Shown here: positions 25,245-34,469 of the stretch, in pieces
How positions within the stretch are numbered: the stretch's first letter is position 1
Layout of the letters: the number at the start of each line of letters is the position of its first letter
From: Acidobacteria bacterium RIFCSPLOWO2_12_FULL_66_21
Lineage (GTDB): Bacteria; Acidobacteriota; Vicinamibacteria; Vicinamibacterales; 2-12-FULL-66-21
Reading direction: 5' to 3'
Length of the DNA: 64,000 nucleotides
NCBI GenBank assembly: GCA_001767455.1
Contig: MELC01000088.1
Span: forward strand, 16,891-80,890
Notes under the pieces: generated by a model
What the model saw: only the letters and a program-made list of their open reading frames with translations
Told to the model about the DNA's origin: nothing
Databases searched by the model: none
Made by a program: the position numbers and the translations under genes

Positions 25245-26396
25245 TTACACTCCCGCGTCGCTTCTGAGCGCGTTGGCCCTGTCGGTGCGCTCCCAGGTGA
25301 ACTCCGGCTCGGTGCGCCCGAAGTGGCCGAAGGCCGCCGTTTTCTTGTAGATCGGCCGCCGCAGGTTGAGCGCCTCGATGATCCCGCGCGGCGTCAGCTT
25401 GAACTGCGCGCGGACGATCTCGGCGATCTTGTCCTCCGCAACGAGCCCGGTGCCGAACGTATCAATCAGGACCGACACCGGATCCGCGACGCCAATCGCG
25501 TAGGCGAGCTGCACCAGGCAGCGATCCGCCAGACCCGCCGCGACGACGTTCTTCGCGACGTACCGGGCCATGTAGCACGCCGAGCGGTCCACCTTCGTCG
25601 GATCCTTGCCCGAGAACGCGCCGCCCCCGTGCGGCGCCGCGCCGCCGTAGGTGTCGACGATGATTTTGCGCCCCGTGACGCCGGCGTCGCCGTGCGGCCC
25701 GCCGACCACGAACCGGCCGGTCGGGTTGATGAGGATGCGCGTCTTCGCATCCATCATCTCCGCCGGAATGACGCGGCTCACGATCTTGTCGACGATGTCC
25801 TCACGCAGCGTGTCGTTCGAGACGAGCGAGCTGTGCTGCGTGGACACGACGACGGTATCGACGCGGACCGGCTTGTCGCCGTCGTACTCGACCGACACCT
25901 GCGACTTGCCGTCGGGCCGGAGGTACTCGAGGACGCCGTCGCGCCTCGCGCACGACAGCCCCTTGACGAGCTTGTGCGCGAGCATGATGGGCATCGGCAT
26001 CAGCTCTTCGGTCTCCGTGCAGGCGTAGCCGAACATGAGCCCCTGGTCGCCCGCGCCGCCCGGGTCCACGCCCTGGGCGATGTCGGGCGACTGCTCGTGG
26101 ATCGAGGACAGCACGGCGCAGGTCTCGGAGTCGAACCCGAACTTCGCGCGGGTGTAGCCGACGTCCTTGATCGTCTCGCGGACGATTTTCGGGAAGTCGA
26201 CGTAGCAGCTCGTCGTGATCTCGCCGGCGATGATGGCCAGGCCGGTCGTCACGAGGGTCTCGCACGCGACGCGGCCGACCGGGTCCTGCGCGAGGATGGC
26301 GTCGAGGATGGAATCGGAGATCTGGTCGGCAATCTTGTCCGGATGCCCTTCGGTCACCGACTCGGAAGTGAAGAGATAACGGCCCTTGCGGCTCAT
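25245..26396 (-). CDS. metK: S-adenosylmethionine synthetase
   Basis: A 383-residue MetK making S-adenosylmethionine from methionine and ATP. Signatures are [14 protein letters not shown] near the N-terminus, the hexapeptide GAGDQG and the glycine-rich loop [20 protein letters not shown] 26396 gives the usual length and has AAGGAG upstream; the frame is open further but across the promoter at 26541-26570. The leader of about 140 bases shows no SAM riboswitch class that I recognise. A terminator follows at 25190. Confidence 0.97.
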   Translation of the reverse strand: MSRKGRYLFTSESVTEGHPDKIADQISDSILDAILAQDPVGRVACETLVTTGLAIIAGEITTSCYVDFPKIVRETIKDVGYTRAKFGFDSETCAVLSSIHEQSPDIAQGVDPGGAGDQGLMFGYACTETEELMPMPIMLAHKLVKGLSCARRDGVLEYLRPDGKSQVSVEYDGDKPVRVDTVVVSTQHSSLVSNDTLREDIVDKIVSRVIPAEMMDAKTRILINPTGRFVVGGPHGDAGVTGRKIIVDTYGGAAPHGGGAFSGKDPTKVDRSACYMARYVAKNVVAAGLADRCLVQLAYAIGVADPVSVLIDTFGTGLVAEDKIAEIVRAQFKLTPRGIIEALNLRRPIYKKTAAFGHFGRTEPEFTWERTDRANALRSDAGV

Positions 26397-26540
26397 GCTT
26401 GTTCGAGCTCCTTCGTGCCGCGCGAGCGCACCGGCGGTAGGGACCGGCGGCACGGGGCGCGCAGCCACGCGTAACTTGCCCGGATTGTCCGAGGAAGAAG
26501 GCGCCCCGGCCGGCAAGGCAAGGGCGTTTCAAATCCGCTA

Positions 26541-26570
26541 AATATAGCAGTATCGCGAGAGATGGGGCAA
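26541..26570 (-). promoter_or_regulatory. Sigma-70-type promoter for metK
   Basis: On the minus strand: TTGCCC (26570-26565), 18-base spacer, TATATT (26546-26541). It predicts a start near 26534 and a 5' leader of roughly 138 bases before the metK ATG. It lies just after the stop of the small gene at 26586, separating the two. Confidence 0.55.
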
Positions 26571-26585
26571 CCCGAAACCAGCCCG

Positions 26586-26819
26586 TCAGGCGACGGTCGC
26601 CCGGTACCGGCGGTCCGAGCGGAGATACACGCCGCCCGGCGTGCGGCGGAGGAACCCCTCCGCCATGAGATCGTTCAGCGTGCGGGCGCACGCCTCGCGG
26701 TCGAGGCCCCAGAGCCGCTGCGCCTGTCCGAACGTCAGGCACAGCCCCGGCATTTCGTTGAACTCTCCCCGAATGCGCCTCTGCAGGTGCGACGGTTCGA
26801 TACTGGGCTGGGGAGCCAT
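26586..26819 (-). CDS. Small winged-helix-like protein of unknown function
   Basis: A 77-residue protein, MAPQPSIEPSHLQRRI onward. The middle (FGQAQRLWGLDREACARTLN) followed by MAEGFLRRTPGGVYLRSD resembles a short winged-helix DNA-binding fold: helix, recognition helix, then a wing with basic residues. I do not recognise a named family. It precedes metK on the same strand and follows the DUF4342 gene by about 20 bases, so the two small genes may be co-transcribed. A regulatory role is only suggested by the predicted fold. Confidence 0.6.
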   Translation of the reverse strand: MAPQPSIEPSHLQRRIRGEFNEMPGLCLTFGQAQRLWGLDREACARTLNDLMAEGFLRRTPGGVYLRSDRRYRATVA

Positions 26820-26840
26820 GGCGTACCTACCTTCCGGACC

Positions 26841-27113
26841 TCACTTCACGGCGGTGGATTCCGGCGTCACCTTCTCCACCTTCTCCACCTCGATACTGCA
26901 CTCCGTGAGCAGCGCCGTCAAGGCCCCGATGGCCGCGGCGACCGGCGCCAGCACCGTGCCGATCACGCCGGCGGTGAGCGGGAACTCGGCCACGGTCCGG
27001 CCGCGCTGCTTCACGACGACGCGCCGGATGTTCCCCTCCTCGACGATCCTCTTCAGCTGCGCCAGGACCTGCTCGCTCGTGCCCTCGATCTTCTGCCAGA
27101 ATGTCCGCTCCAT
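26841..27113 (-). CDS. DUF4342-like small protein with membrane-prone segment
   Basis: A 90-residue protein that resembles DUF4342 proteins: an N-terminal helix (ERTFWQKIEGTSEQVLAQLK), a beta strand pair with NIRRVVVKQRGRTVAEFPLT and a hydrophobic stretch AGVIGTVLAPVAAAIGALTA followed by an acidic tail. I choose ATG 27113 because GAGGAC stands six bases upstream; an earlier in-frame ATG at 27137 lacks such a site. The function of the family is not established. Confidence 0.7.
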   Translation of the reverse strand: MERTFWQKIEGTSEQVLAQLKRIVEEGNIRRVVVKQRGRTVAEFPLTAGVIGTVLAPVAAAIGALTALLTECSIEVEKVEKVTPESTAVK

Positions 27114-27248
27114 GTGTCCTCGATTCTGCTGAGTCACGCAAACAGCTTACCAATACAAGACGACAAAAACTGGCGCGCGTTCCCTCGACCGGGGATGCCG
27201 CTGGCGGACCTCCGCCAACCGACTGCCGGGTTCGCGGCGGCAGTGCCG

Positions 27249-28127
27249 TTATTTGCGCGGGTGAAACCGGTCGTAGACGGCGCGCAGGCGCGCCTCGATC
27301 ACGTGGGTGTAGATCTCGGTCGACGACAGATCCGCGTGGCCCAGCATCACCTGGATCATCCGCAGATCGGCGCCGCGGTCGAGCAGGTGCGTGGCGAACG
27401 AATGCCGCAGCACGTGCGGGCTCAGCTCGCGCGAGATCCCCGCCTTGATGCCGTACGCCTTCAGCAGCTTCCAGAAGCCGACGCGCGAGAGCGCGCCGCC
27501 GCGGGCGTTGACGAAGAGCCACGGCGAGCCGCGCTTGGTGACGAGCGTCGGCCGCGCCTCGGCGATGTACTGGCTCACCCACCGCGCCGCCTGGTGCCCG
27601 AGCGGCACCATCCGCTGCTTGTCGCCCTTGCCGATGCAGGTGAGGTGTCCCTCCTCGAGGTTCAGGTCGCCCGCTTTGAGCGCCAGCAGCTCCGACACGC
27701 GCAGGCCGGTCGCATAGAGGACTTCGATGAGCGCCTTGTCGCGCAGGCCAATCGGCGTCGAGGTGTCGGGCACTGCGAGCAGCCGGTCGACGTCGGCGAG
27801 GTCCAGGAACTTCGGCAGCGCCGGCCATGCGCGTGGCGGGCGCAGGTCGTCCGCGGGACTCTGATCCTGTTTCCGCTCCACGGCGAGGAACTTGTAGAAG
27901 CCGCGCACGCAGGCGACCGCGCGGGCGACGGACCGCGGCGCGAGACCGGACGCCATCAGGTGACGGACGAAGGCGTCCAGATCGCGGCGATCCAGCGCGT
28001 CGACCGCCCGCCCGCGCGTCTCCGCGAAGGCGGAGAGCGCCGCCAGATCGCGCGCGTAGCTCTCGACCGTGTTCGGCGACATTCGCCGCACGTCACGCAG
28101 ATAGGTCAGGTAGGTGTCGATCACCAA
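27249..28127 (-). CDS. xerD: Site-specific tyrosine recombinase XerC/XerD family
   Basis: A 292-residue integrase-type protein: an N-terminal SAM-like core-binding domain (about 1-85) and a catalytic domain with the Arg of ATGLRVSELLAL, the strand lysine in GKGDKQRMVPL, the HxxR box SPHVLRHSFATHLL, the second His of MLGHADLSSTEIY and the nucleophile Tyr273. Length and lack of extra domains fit chromosome-dimer resolution at dif rather than a mobile integrase. The XerC versus XerD choice is not certain from sequence alone. No neighbouring mobile element is seen. Confidence 0.85.
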   Translation of the reverse strand: MVIDTYLTYLRDVRRMSPNTVESYARDLAALSAFAETRGRAVDALDRRDLDAFVRHLMASGLAPRSVARAVACVRGFYKFLAVERKQDQSPADDLRPPRAWPALPKFLDLADVDRLLAVPDTSTPIGLRDKALIEVLYATGLRVSELLALKAGDLNLEEGHLTCIGKGDKQRMVPLGHQAARWVSQYIAEARPTLVTKRGSPWLFVNARGGALSRVGFWKLLKAYGIKAGISRELSPHVLRHSFATHLLDRGADLRMIQVMLGHADLSSTEIYTHVIEARLRAVYDRFHPRK

Positions 28128-28135
28128 GCTGCAGT

Positions 28136-28212
28136 GTAACCTTCAACTCCAAACTCCAAAGGCCAAACGCCCAAATCCCAACTCGCGAACGCCGAGCCAC
28201 GAGCCACGACCG
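28136..28212. repeat. Single-arm heptamer array (CCAAACT/CCAAACG) upstream of xerD
   Basis: AACTCCAAACTCCAAAGGCC, AAACGCCCAAATCC and GAGCCACGAGCCACGA show a 7-base rhythm in the gap between the divergent xerD and murQ genes. No complementary arm is visible, unlike the other arrays. Confidence 0.5.
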
Positions 28213-28273
28213 TTTGACTCTGCGATGAGCGAGGAGTAGTGTACGCGGCCGGTTCACCCGGACGAGTCGAACG

Positions 28274-28279
28274 TACAAT
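28274..28279 (+). promoter_or_regulatory. -10 box of murQ, leaderless arrangement
   Basis: TACAAT ends seven bases before the murQ ATG, so the predicted transcript starts at or next to the start codon. The -35 region GGTTCA, 17 bases upstream, is weak. Confidence 0.5.
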
Positions 28280-28285
28280 GTAGTC

Positions 28286-29227
28286 ATGACGATGCAATCG
28301 AAATGGCAGTCCCTCCCGACCGAAGCGATCAATCCCGTCAGCCTCGCGATTGACAAGACGCCGGTCCGCGACATCGTCGACATGATCGTCAACGAGGACC
28401 GCAAGGTCATCACGGCGGTGCACAAGGAGAAGGAACGCATCGCGCACGGCGTCGAGATCATCACGCAGGCGCTGCGCAAGGGCGGCCGCATCATCTTCAT
28501 CGGCGCCGGCACCAGCGGCCGCCTCGGCGTCGTCGAGGCCGCCGAGATGCCGCCCACCTTCAGCACCTCGCCGACCGAGGTCCAGGCCATCATGGCCGGC
28601 GGCCAGGAGGCGGTGTTCCGCGCGAAAGAAGGCGTGGAGGACAACTTCGAGGAAGGGGCGCGCAGCCTCGCCCGGCTGCGTCTGAGCAAGCGTGACGTCG
28701 TCATCGGGGTGACGGCCAGCGGCATGACCCCGTTCGTGCGCGGCGGCCTGACGCGCGCGCGGAAGGCCGGCGCGAAGATCATCTTCGTGACGTGCTGGCC
28801 GGGCTCCGAGCTGCAGAATTTCGTCGATCTTCAGATCGCGCCGGGCGTCGGCCCCGAGATCATCGCCGGCTCGACGCGCCTCAAGGCTGGCACCGCCACC
28901 AAGATGGTGCTCAACATGCTGACGACGATCTCGATGATCAAGCTCGGGAAGACGTACGGCAACCTGATGGTGGACGTCAAGAGCGGATCCGAGAAGCTGA
29001 AGGATCGCGCGCGCCGGATCATCACGACCGTCACGGGCATCGAGTACGACGAGGCCGACGCGCTCCTCAAGCGCGCCAAGTGGAACGTCAAGGCGGCGAT
29101 CGTCATGCAGAAGGCGGACCTGACGCTGCCGCAGGCCATCAAGCGGCTGAAGAAGGCCGACGACTCCATCCGCGAGGCGATCGGCGAAGACATAGAACCG
29201 CGCCTGAGAGAACTGCTGCGCGCGTGA
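28286..29227 (+). CDS. murQ: N-acetylmuramic acid 6-phosphate etherase
   Basis: A 313-residue SIS-domain lyase that cleaves the lactyl ether of MurNAc-6-phosphate to give GlcNAc-6-phosphate and D-lactate in cell-wall recycling. Diagnostic segments are the N-terminal LPTEAINPVSLAID, the sugar-phosphate loop FIGAGTSGRLGVVEAAEMPP and GVTASGMTPFVRGGL. A C-terminal helical UBA-like tail follows (YDEADALLKRAKWNVKAAIV). It converges with nagB, the enzyme two steps downstream, supporting an amino-sugar pathway here. The stop lies inside a TGTGAGTTG array. Confidence 0.95.
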   Translation: MTMQSKWQSLPTEAINPVSLAIDKTPVRDIVDMIVNEDRKVITAVHKEKERIAHGVEIITQALRKGGRIIFIGAGTSGRLGVVEAAEMPPTFSTSPTEVQAIMAGGQEAVFRAKEGVEDNFEEGARSLARLRLSKRDVVIGVTASGMTPFVRGGLTRARKAGAKIIFVTCWPGSELQNFVDLQIAPGVGPEIIAGSTRLKAGTATKMVLNMLTTISMIKLGKTYGNLMVDVKSGSEKLKDRARRIITTVTGIEYDEADALLKRAKWNVKAAIVMQKADLTLPQAIKRLKKADDSIREAIGEDIEPRLRELLRA

Positions 29228-29331
29228 GAATTGTGAGTTGTGAGTTGTGAATTCTGACCGTCCGGCTCACGCCGTCCGGCCGGACGGCTTCAACAGGCTG
29301 TTCGCAATTCAGGATTCAGAACTCACAATTC
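29225..29331. repeat. Inverted octamer-array element between murQ and nagB, supplying both stops
   Basis: Left arm: GAGAATTGTGAGTTGTGAG, starting with the murQ TGA. Centre: CCGTCCGG repeated in opposite orientations (29268-29289), forming an inner hairpin. Right arm: GAACTCACAATTCCCG, which on the minus strand encodes the last nagB codons and its TGA (29325-29323). Both convergent genes therefore end inside the arms. Confidence 0.82.
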
Positions 29332-30069
29332 CCGTGCGGCAGACTCGTCCACCATCAGTTCAGCGTCAGCATGGAGCTGGAGGAACGAGGCGGGAACCTC
29401 CGTCGTCACTCCCCCGTTGATCACCCGCTCGATGCACGACGCCTTGGCCGCGCCCGTGGCGACGAGCACGATCCGGCGCGCGGCGAGGATCGTCGCCATG
29501 CCCATCGACAGCGCTTCCGCGGGCACTTTCGCCGGGTCGCCGCCGAACAGCCGCGCGTTGCTGCGCCGCGTCTCCGGTTTCAGCGTGACGCGATGGGTCC
29601 GCGCGTGCAGCTCGCGCGCGGGCTCGTTGAAGCCGATGTGGCCGTTCGTGCCGATCCCGAGCACCTGGAGGTCGATGCCGCCGGCGCGCGCGATCGCGTC
29701 TTCATAGCGCACGCATTCGGCGTCCGCGTCAGGCGCCGCTCCGTTCAGGAAATTCACGCGCCCCGGCGTCACGTTCACGTGCGCGAGCAGGTGGCGATCC
29801 ATGAAACTGCGGTAGCTTCCGGCATCCGCCGGCGGGAGGCCGCAGAACTCATCCAGGTTGAACGTGGTCACCTGCGAGAAATCCGCACGGCCCTTCTCGT
29901 GCAGCGCGACGAGCTCGCGATACAGCTCGATTGGCGTGCGCCCGGTCGGCAGGCCGAGCACCAGCCGCGGATTGCGGCCGATCGCGTCGGCGATGCGCCC
30001 GGCGAGCGCCCGGGCGACAGCGGTCTCGTCGGGGAGGATGACGACGCGGGGACGGCGTGCGGAAGACAT
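29323..30069 (-). CDS. nagB: Glucosamine-6-phosphate deaminase
   Basis: A 248-residue NagB converting glucosamine-6-phosphate to fructose-6-phosphate and ammonia. Motifs: VLGLPTGRTPIELYRELV, FNLDEFCGLP with the catalytic Asp, and VLGIGTNGHIGFNEPA. ATG 30069 overlaps the stop of the upstream kinase gene, so the two are translationally coupled. It lacks the C-terminal allosteric extension of the E. coli enzyme. A deacetylase (nagA), needed between MurQ and NagB, is not in the window. Confidence 0.92.
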   Translation of the reverse strand: MSSARRPRVVILPDETAVARALAGRIADAIGRNPRLVLGLPTGRTPIELYRELVALHEKGRADFSQVTTFNLDEFCGLPPADAGSYRSFMDRHLLAHVNVTPGRVNFLNGAAPDADAECVRYEDAIARAGGIDLQVLGIGTNGHIGFNEPARELHARTHRVTLKPETRRSNARLFGGDPAKVPAEALSMGMATILAARRIVLVATGAAKASCIERVINGGVTTEVPASFLQLHADAELMVDESAAREL

Positions 30070-31013
30070 CAGTCGAGCTTGTACGCGGGAATACTGGCGC
30101 CGCCGTGCGCCTCCTGGATGGCAAGCGCCACCGCGCCGACCGCCGGCTCGCAATCGAGCAGCTTCACCGTGCTGTGCGGCGCGCTGACGGGCAGCCGCCG
30201 CACGAGTTCCTCTTCGAGCCACGGCACCGCGCGGAAGATGCCGCCCGCGAGAATGAACGCGAACGGCTCGCCAATCATGTCGAGCCGGTGCGCGACGGCC
30301 AGCGCGGAGGACTCGAGCTCGTCGGCGGCCGCCCGCAGGATCCCGATGGCGACGGCGTCCCCTTCCGAGAACGCGGTCTGCACGCACTTGGCGAGCGAGC
30401 CAATGGCCGCCGGCTTCAGGTTCGTGTGATAGACCTCGTGGATCAATCCTTGCGCCTGTTCGATCCCGAAATACTCGAGCAGCAGCGCCGACAGTGCGGT
30501 CTTCGGACCGCGGCGATCGGCCTGGCGCAGCACGGCACGCAGCGCGGCGCGGCCGATCCAGTAGCCACTGCCCTCGTCGCCGAGGACGTAGCCCCACCCA
30601 CCCGAGCGCGCCGCGTCGCCACCAGCGTTGCGCCCGTACGAAATGGATCCCGTGCCGGAGATCACGACGACGCCCGGGCGCCCTGGCGCGCCGGCCTCGA
30701 GCGCGACGAGCGCGTCGTTGACGACGAGCACGCGCGCCTTGTAGCCGATGCGCTTCATGATCGCGCGGACGAGCGCGGAGTCGTCGGGGCGATCGACGCC
30801 GGCAATCCCGAGACAGATGGCGGCTGGCCGGATGTCGCTCGGCCCGATCGCTTCCTCCATCACGTCGTGCAGGACCTTCTCGACCTCGAGCTCCCCCACC
30901 GCCTGGAGATTCGCGCCGCCGCGGCGCGCCTCCGCCAGCACGCGGCCGTGCTCGTCGGCGAAGAGACAGACGGTCTTGGTGCCACCCGCGTCGATGCCGA
31001 GGACATGCAGCAT
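30069..31013 (-). CDS. BadF/BadG-type amino-sugar kinase (GlcNAc or MurNAc kinase)
   Basis: A 314-residue ASKHA-fold kinase: phosphate-1 loop LGIDAGGTKTVCLF, VVNDALVALEAG, phosphate-2 loop VVISGTGSISYGRN and the adenosine motif FILAGGIFRAVPWL. Proteins of this subfamily phosphorylate N-acetylglucosamine or N-acetylmuramic acid at C6 (human NAGK, bacterial MurK). Coupling to nagB and proximity to murQ make an amino-sugar substrate likely; which of the two sugars is not decidable from sequence. ATG 31013 is chosen because the first strand begins there. Confidence 0.85.
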   Translation of the reverse strand: MLHVLGIDAGGTKTVCLFADEHGRVLAEARRGGANLQAVGELEVEKVLHDVMEEAIGPSDIRPAAICLGIAGVDRPDDSALVRAIMKRIGYKARVLVVNDALVALEAGAPGRPGVVVISGTGSISYGRNAGGDAARSGGWGYVLGDEGSGYWIGRAALRAVLRQADRRGPKTALSALLLEYFGIEQAQGLIHEVYHTNLKPAAIGSLAKCVQTAFSEGDAVAIGILRAAADELESSALAVAHRLDMIGEPFAFILAGGIFRAVPWLEEELVRRLPVSAPHSTVKLLDCEPAVGAVALAIQEAHGGASIPAYKLD

Positions 31014-31067
31014 GGGAAGTAGTTTATGCGGAACCACTCATGGCAACGGCTCACCGGAAGTCGCGTC

Positions 31068-31139
31068 CTCTGTGTCCGTCCGTGCCCTTCCGTGGTCGCC
31101 GGTGTGGCAGAAACGGCCGGCGGACGTGCATCCGCCGGC
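31068..31139. repeat. TCCGTG array arm plus strong hairpin downstream of the TonB-dependent receptor
   Basis: 31072-31097 is an array of TCCGTCCGTGCCCTTCCGTG units resembling one arm of the CACGGAGG family. 31114-31139 is a perfect hairpin, GGCCGGCGGA, loop CGTGCA, TCCGCCGGCC, located after the receptor stop on its strand. It could act as a transcription barrier, though without a U-tract. Confidence 0.6.
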
Positions 31140-31165
31140 CGCTCGCATTCAATGACCCGTCCGCG

Positions 31166-34100
31166 TTACCAGTACAGCTTCAAACTGAGCTGGATTTCAC
31201 GCGGATTCCGGGTGCTCGTGATCTGCCCGAAAGTGTCCGTACCGCCGATGTCGCAGCGATTCAGCGTGACGGTGCTTGCCGCCGAGCAGGCGGCGTCCAC
31301 GCCCAGCCACTGGGTATGGTTGAACGCGTTGATGAAGTCCGCGCGGAACTGCAGCCGATTGTCTCCTACGTAGAAGTTCTTCGACAGGGCCAGATCCGTC
31401 TGGTTCCGGCCCGGCAGCCGCAGCGGTGCACGCGGCGAGTTGCCGTAGGTGCCGTCCGCCGGCGGAATGAAGGACGCCGGATCGAACCAGTACGGGAACG
31501 GCAGCGTGCCGGTCTTCGGATCGCCGTTCACGCTCGCGCGGCCACCGCGGCGGCCGCCGTTCGTATTCGCGGTGATCCGCGGCACCGGCGCACCCGAGTT
31601 GATCGTGGTCAGCCCCGACGCCTGCCAGCCGCCGAGGAGCGCTCCCACGACCGCGTTCTCCGCGTCGCGGAAGAACGGGAACTCGTAGACGTAGGTCGCC
31701 GTGAAGATGTGCCGGCGATCCGTGCGTGCATCCGCGTACTCGATGTCGAGGTCGAGCGGGTTCTGCGGGAAGTCAATCGCGTCGCGATCGTTGGTGGAGG
31801 TCGTGCGATTGCGGCTGAGCGTGTAGTTCACCGTCAGCGATCCCTGGCGTCCCGCCTCGTGGCGGAACTGCGTCAGGATGCCCCAGTAGTTGCTGTACGC
31901 GGTCGTCTGCCGCATGGTTACCGACGTGTAGCCCTGGTACGGACGCACCAGGTTCAGGTTGCCCGCAACCCCGACGACATCCGCCGGCTGCGGCATGTTG
32001 ATGTCGAGCGGCTGGATCTGATGATCGCCGTGCGAGCCGACGTAGCTCACGTCGATGAAGCCGCGGCGGTAGAGCTGCCGTTGCATGCCGACGTTCCACT
32101 GCTGCATCCGCGGCGTGACGAACGGCACGCTCGACGCGATCAGCGACCGCAGCCCCACGGTCCCGGGCGCGGTTCCGGCCGAAGGATTCGAGAGGGCCGG
32201 ATTCAGCAGGGACACCGAGTTGGCGAACGGCGGATTGACGAACGCGTTCTGCTCGAAGATGCCGACGAGCGGCTGATCGTAGTACAGGCCGTAGCCCGCC
32301 CGCACGACCATCTTGCCGTTGGTTCCCGGATCCCAGGACACGCCGGCGCGCGGCATGATGTTGTTCTTGTCCGTCGCGTAAATCTGCCGGCCGTACGGCG
32401 AGTTGCGTCCCGCGATGATCAGGCCGTTCGTGGGATCGCCGGTGCCCGGTATCAGGGCGCCGCCAGTCGAGGACGAGAAGGTCGGCGCCTTGGCCGGGTC
32501 GTACAGCGACGGCACGAACGTGGACAGGACGTTGTTCGCGTCCTTGACGCCTGGATACAGCGCATACCGGACGCCGTAGTCGAGCGTCACGTTCGGCCGG
32601 ATCCGCCACGTGTCCTGCGCGAACGCCTCGTAGCGGTTGAAGCGCAGGTGGTTCGTCACGTCGATTTCCGACTCGGAATAGCTGCAGAAGTTGCCGCACA
32701 CGCCGTCGCTGTTGCCCATCAGGAAACTCTGGAACGCCGTGCGAACGCCAGCCCGATTGCCGAACGAGAAGCGGCCGTGCGTCTCGTTGCTCGCCCCTTC
32801 GTTCTTCTGCTCGAAGGCCATCATGATGCCGGCCTTGTAGCCGTGGTTGCCGCGCATCAGCGTGAGGGTGTCGGTGACCGTGTGGTTCCAGTACTGGATG
32901 TTGTAGCCCTGTGTGGTGCCGGCGGTCGACAGTCCGGTCACGACCAGCGTCGGAATCCGATCGCGATTGTTTTCAGGGAACAGTTCGGGAATGGAGACGC
33001 CGAACTGCGTCCGGGTATTGCGGTCCGCGGCGGTGTCCGACGTGACGATCTTGTTGCCCGACAACTGGTACTTCAATTCGTTCAGGGCCCTGCCGCGGGT
33101 GGTCCGCACTTCGGTCGAGAACACGTTGCCGGGCACGTTCGTTTCGGTCGCCGCCACGTTCGGCACCGCGACACCGAAGAACAGGCCGCCGGGCTCCGTG
33201 GTCTGGCTCAGGTCGTGCGTGTAGCGGCCGACGATCTTCCAGCCCGGCTTCCAGTCGTAGTCGAGGCGGATCACTTCCTGCCGGGTGTTATTGATCGTCG
33301 GGTTCGTGTTGATGAACCGGTTGACCCCCGAATTCGGCTGCGGCCACAAGGCGAGCAGCTTCACGGCGTTCGGATCGCGCAGCGCGGGATCGACGTAGTT
33401 CACGTTGGTCGGATCGTTGAGCCACGCCGGATCGACGACCGTCGCGGTGGACGAGGCCGGCGAGCGCGCGATGCGGCGCCACTCCTCGGACCAGAAGAAG
33501 AACGCTTTCTGGCGGCTGGGCAGCATCGGACCGCCGATCGTGTACCCGAAATTGTTATAGCGCAGCCGCGGCGCGTTGTTCCGGATGTCCGGATTGGTGC
33601 TCGAATTCCGGAAGAAGGAATTCGCGTTCAGCTTGTCGTACCGGAAGAACTCGTAACCGGTGCCGGAGAACTTCTGCGTCCCGCCGCGCGTCACGATGTT
33701 GACGATGCCGCCGCCGCTGCGCGGCCACTCGGCGGCGTAGCTGCTCGTGATGATCTTGAATTCCTGGATCGATTCCAGGGTCGGCGTCGACAGCAGCGTG
33801 ATGTTGGAGCCGACGTCCACGTTCGAGACGCCGTCCACGAGCCAGTTCACCGCGTTCCTGCGGCCGCCGTTGACCGAGATGCTCACCGTGCTGGTCAACC
33901 CGATGCCGACCTCGTCGGGCAGGTCGCTCGACACGCCGGGCACGAGGGTCGCGAGCTGGACGAACACGCGGTTGTTGAGCGGCAGTTCCTGGATCTGCGT
34001 CGGACCAATCAGGTTCTGGACCGCCGGACTGGACTGGACGAACTGCTGCGCGGCGCTGACCTCGATGGTCTCGCTCAAGCCGCCGACGCCCATCTTGTGG

Positions 34101-34423
34101 CTGATGTCGAGACGGTCGTTGACGTGCAGCTCAATGCCCTTGATGGTGGCTGATTGGAAGCCGGAGAGTACGAACGACACCTCGTAGGTGCCCGGCTGCA
34201 GCAGCGCGAGGCCGTACTGCCCTGCGCCGTTGGTCACCGCTTCCGCGGTCCGCCCGGTCTGCACGTGCTTGGCGATCACGGAGACGCCCGGAAGCACGGC
34301 CCCGCTCTGATCGGTCACCGTTCCGGTGATGGTGCCAGTAGTTTCCTGGGCCCTTGCGGGTCCCGCGAGCGCGGCCAGAAGGGCCACGCACGCCAGTGCC
34401 TGCCAAATCCTTCGCTGCATCAT
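31166..34423 (-). CDS. Oar-like TonB-dependent receptor with carboxypeptidase-regulatory domain
   Basis: A 1,085-residue outer-membrane receptor: signal peptide ending ARA before QETTGT (about 1-26), an N-terminal beta-sandwich of the carboxypeptidase regulatory type (GTVTDQSGAVLPGVSV; about 30-110), a plug domain (ELPLNNRVFVQLATLVPGVS region) and a large beta-barrel ending LSLKLYW with a C-terminal aromatic residue. Such receptors are greatly expanded in Acidobacteriota and import oligosaccharides or peptides. GGGGGA lies six bases before ATG 34423. Divergent from a GntR regulator and close to amino-sugar genes, so a peptidoglycan- or chitin-derived ligand is plausible but inferred. Confidence 0.9.
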   Translation of the reverse strand: MMQRRIWQALACVALLAALAGPARAQETTGTITGTVTDQSGAVLPGVSVIAKHVQTGRTAEAVTNGAGQYGLALLQPGTYEVSFVLSGFQSATIKGIELHVNDRLDISHKMGVGGLSETIEVSAAQQFVQSSPAVQNLIGPTQIQELPLNNRVFVQLATLVPGVSSDLPDEVGIGLTSTVSISVNGGRRNAVNWLVDGVSNVDVGSNITLLSTPTLESIQEFKIITSSYAAEWPRSGGGIVNIVTRGGTQKFSGTGYEFFRYDKLNANSFFRNSSTNPDIRNNAPRLRYNNFGYTIGGPMLPSRQKAFFFWSEEWRRIARSPASSTATVVDPAWLNDPTNVNYVDPALRDPNAVKLLALWPQPNSGVNRFINTNPTINNTRQEVIRLDYDWKPGWKIVGRYTHDLSQTTEPGGLFFGVAVPNVAATETNVPGNVFSTEVRTTRGRALNELKYQLSGNKIVTSDTAADRNTRTQFGVSIPELFPENNRDRIPTLVVTGLSTAGTTQGYNIQYWNHTVTDTLTLMRGNHGYKAGIMMAFEQKNEGASNETHGRFSFGNRAGVRTAFQSFLMGNSDGVCGNFCSYSESEIDVTNHLRFNRYEAFAQDTWRIRPNVTLDYGVRYALYPGVKDANNVLSTFVPSLYDPAKAPTFSSSTGGALIPGTGDPTNGLIIAGRNSPYGRQIYATDKNNIMPRAGVSWDPGTNGKMVVRAGYGLYYDQPLVGIFEQNAFVNPPFANSVSLLNPALSNPSAGTAPGTVGLRSLIASSVPFVTPRMQQWNVGMQRQLYRRGFIDVSYVGSHGDHQIQPLDINMPQPADVVGVAGNLNLVRPYQGYTSVTMRQTTAYSNYWGILTQFRHEAGRQGSLTVNYTLSRNRTTSTNDRDAIDFPQNPLDLDIEYADARTDRRHIFTATYVYEFPFFRDAENAVVGALLGGWQASGLTTINSGAPVPRITANTNGGRRGGRASVNGDPKTGTLPFPYWFDPASFIPPADGTYGNSPRAPLRLPGRNQTDLALSKNFYVGDNRLQFRADFINAFNHTQWLGVDAACSAASTVTLNRCDIGGTDTFGQITSTRNPREIQLSLKLYW

Positions 34424-34469
34424 CGATTTCCCCCACAAAAGGCGAAAAGGCTTTTCGGGCGAGAGCATA

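Noticed and set aside
26397..26540. SAM riboswitch in the metK leader
   Set aside because: The leader length is suitable, but I found no match to the conserved core of any SAM riboswitch class I know. A covariance search would be decisive.
27249..28127. Integrase of a mobile island
   Set aside because: Size and domain content fit a housekeeping Xer recombinase; there is no tRNA, attachment-site duplication or foreign gene set around it.
31114..31139. Textbook rho-independent terminator after the receptor gene
   Set aside because: The hairpin is strong but no run of U follows on the coding strand; I list it as a repeat/hairpin only.
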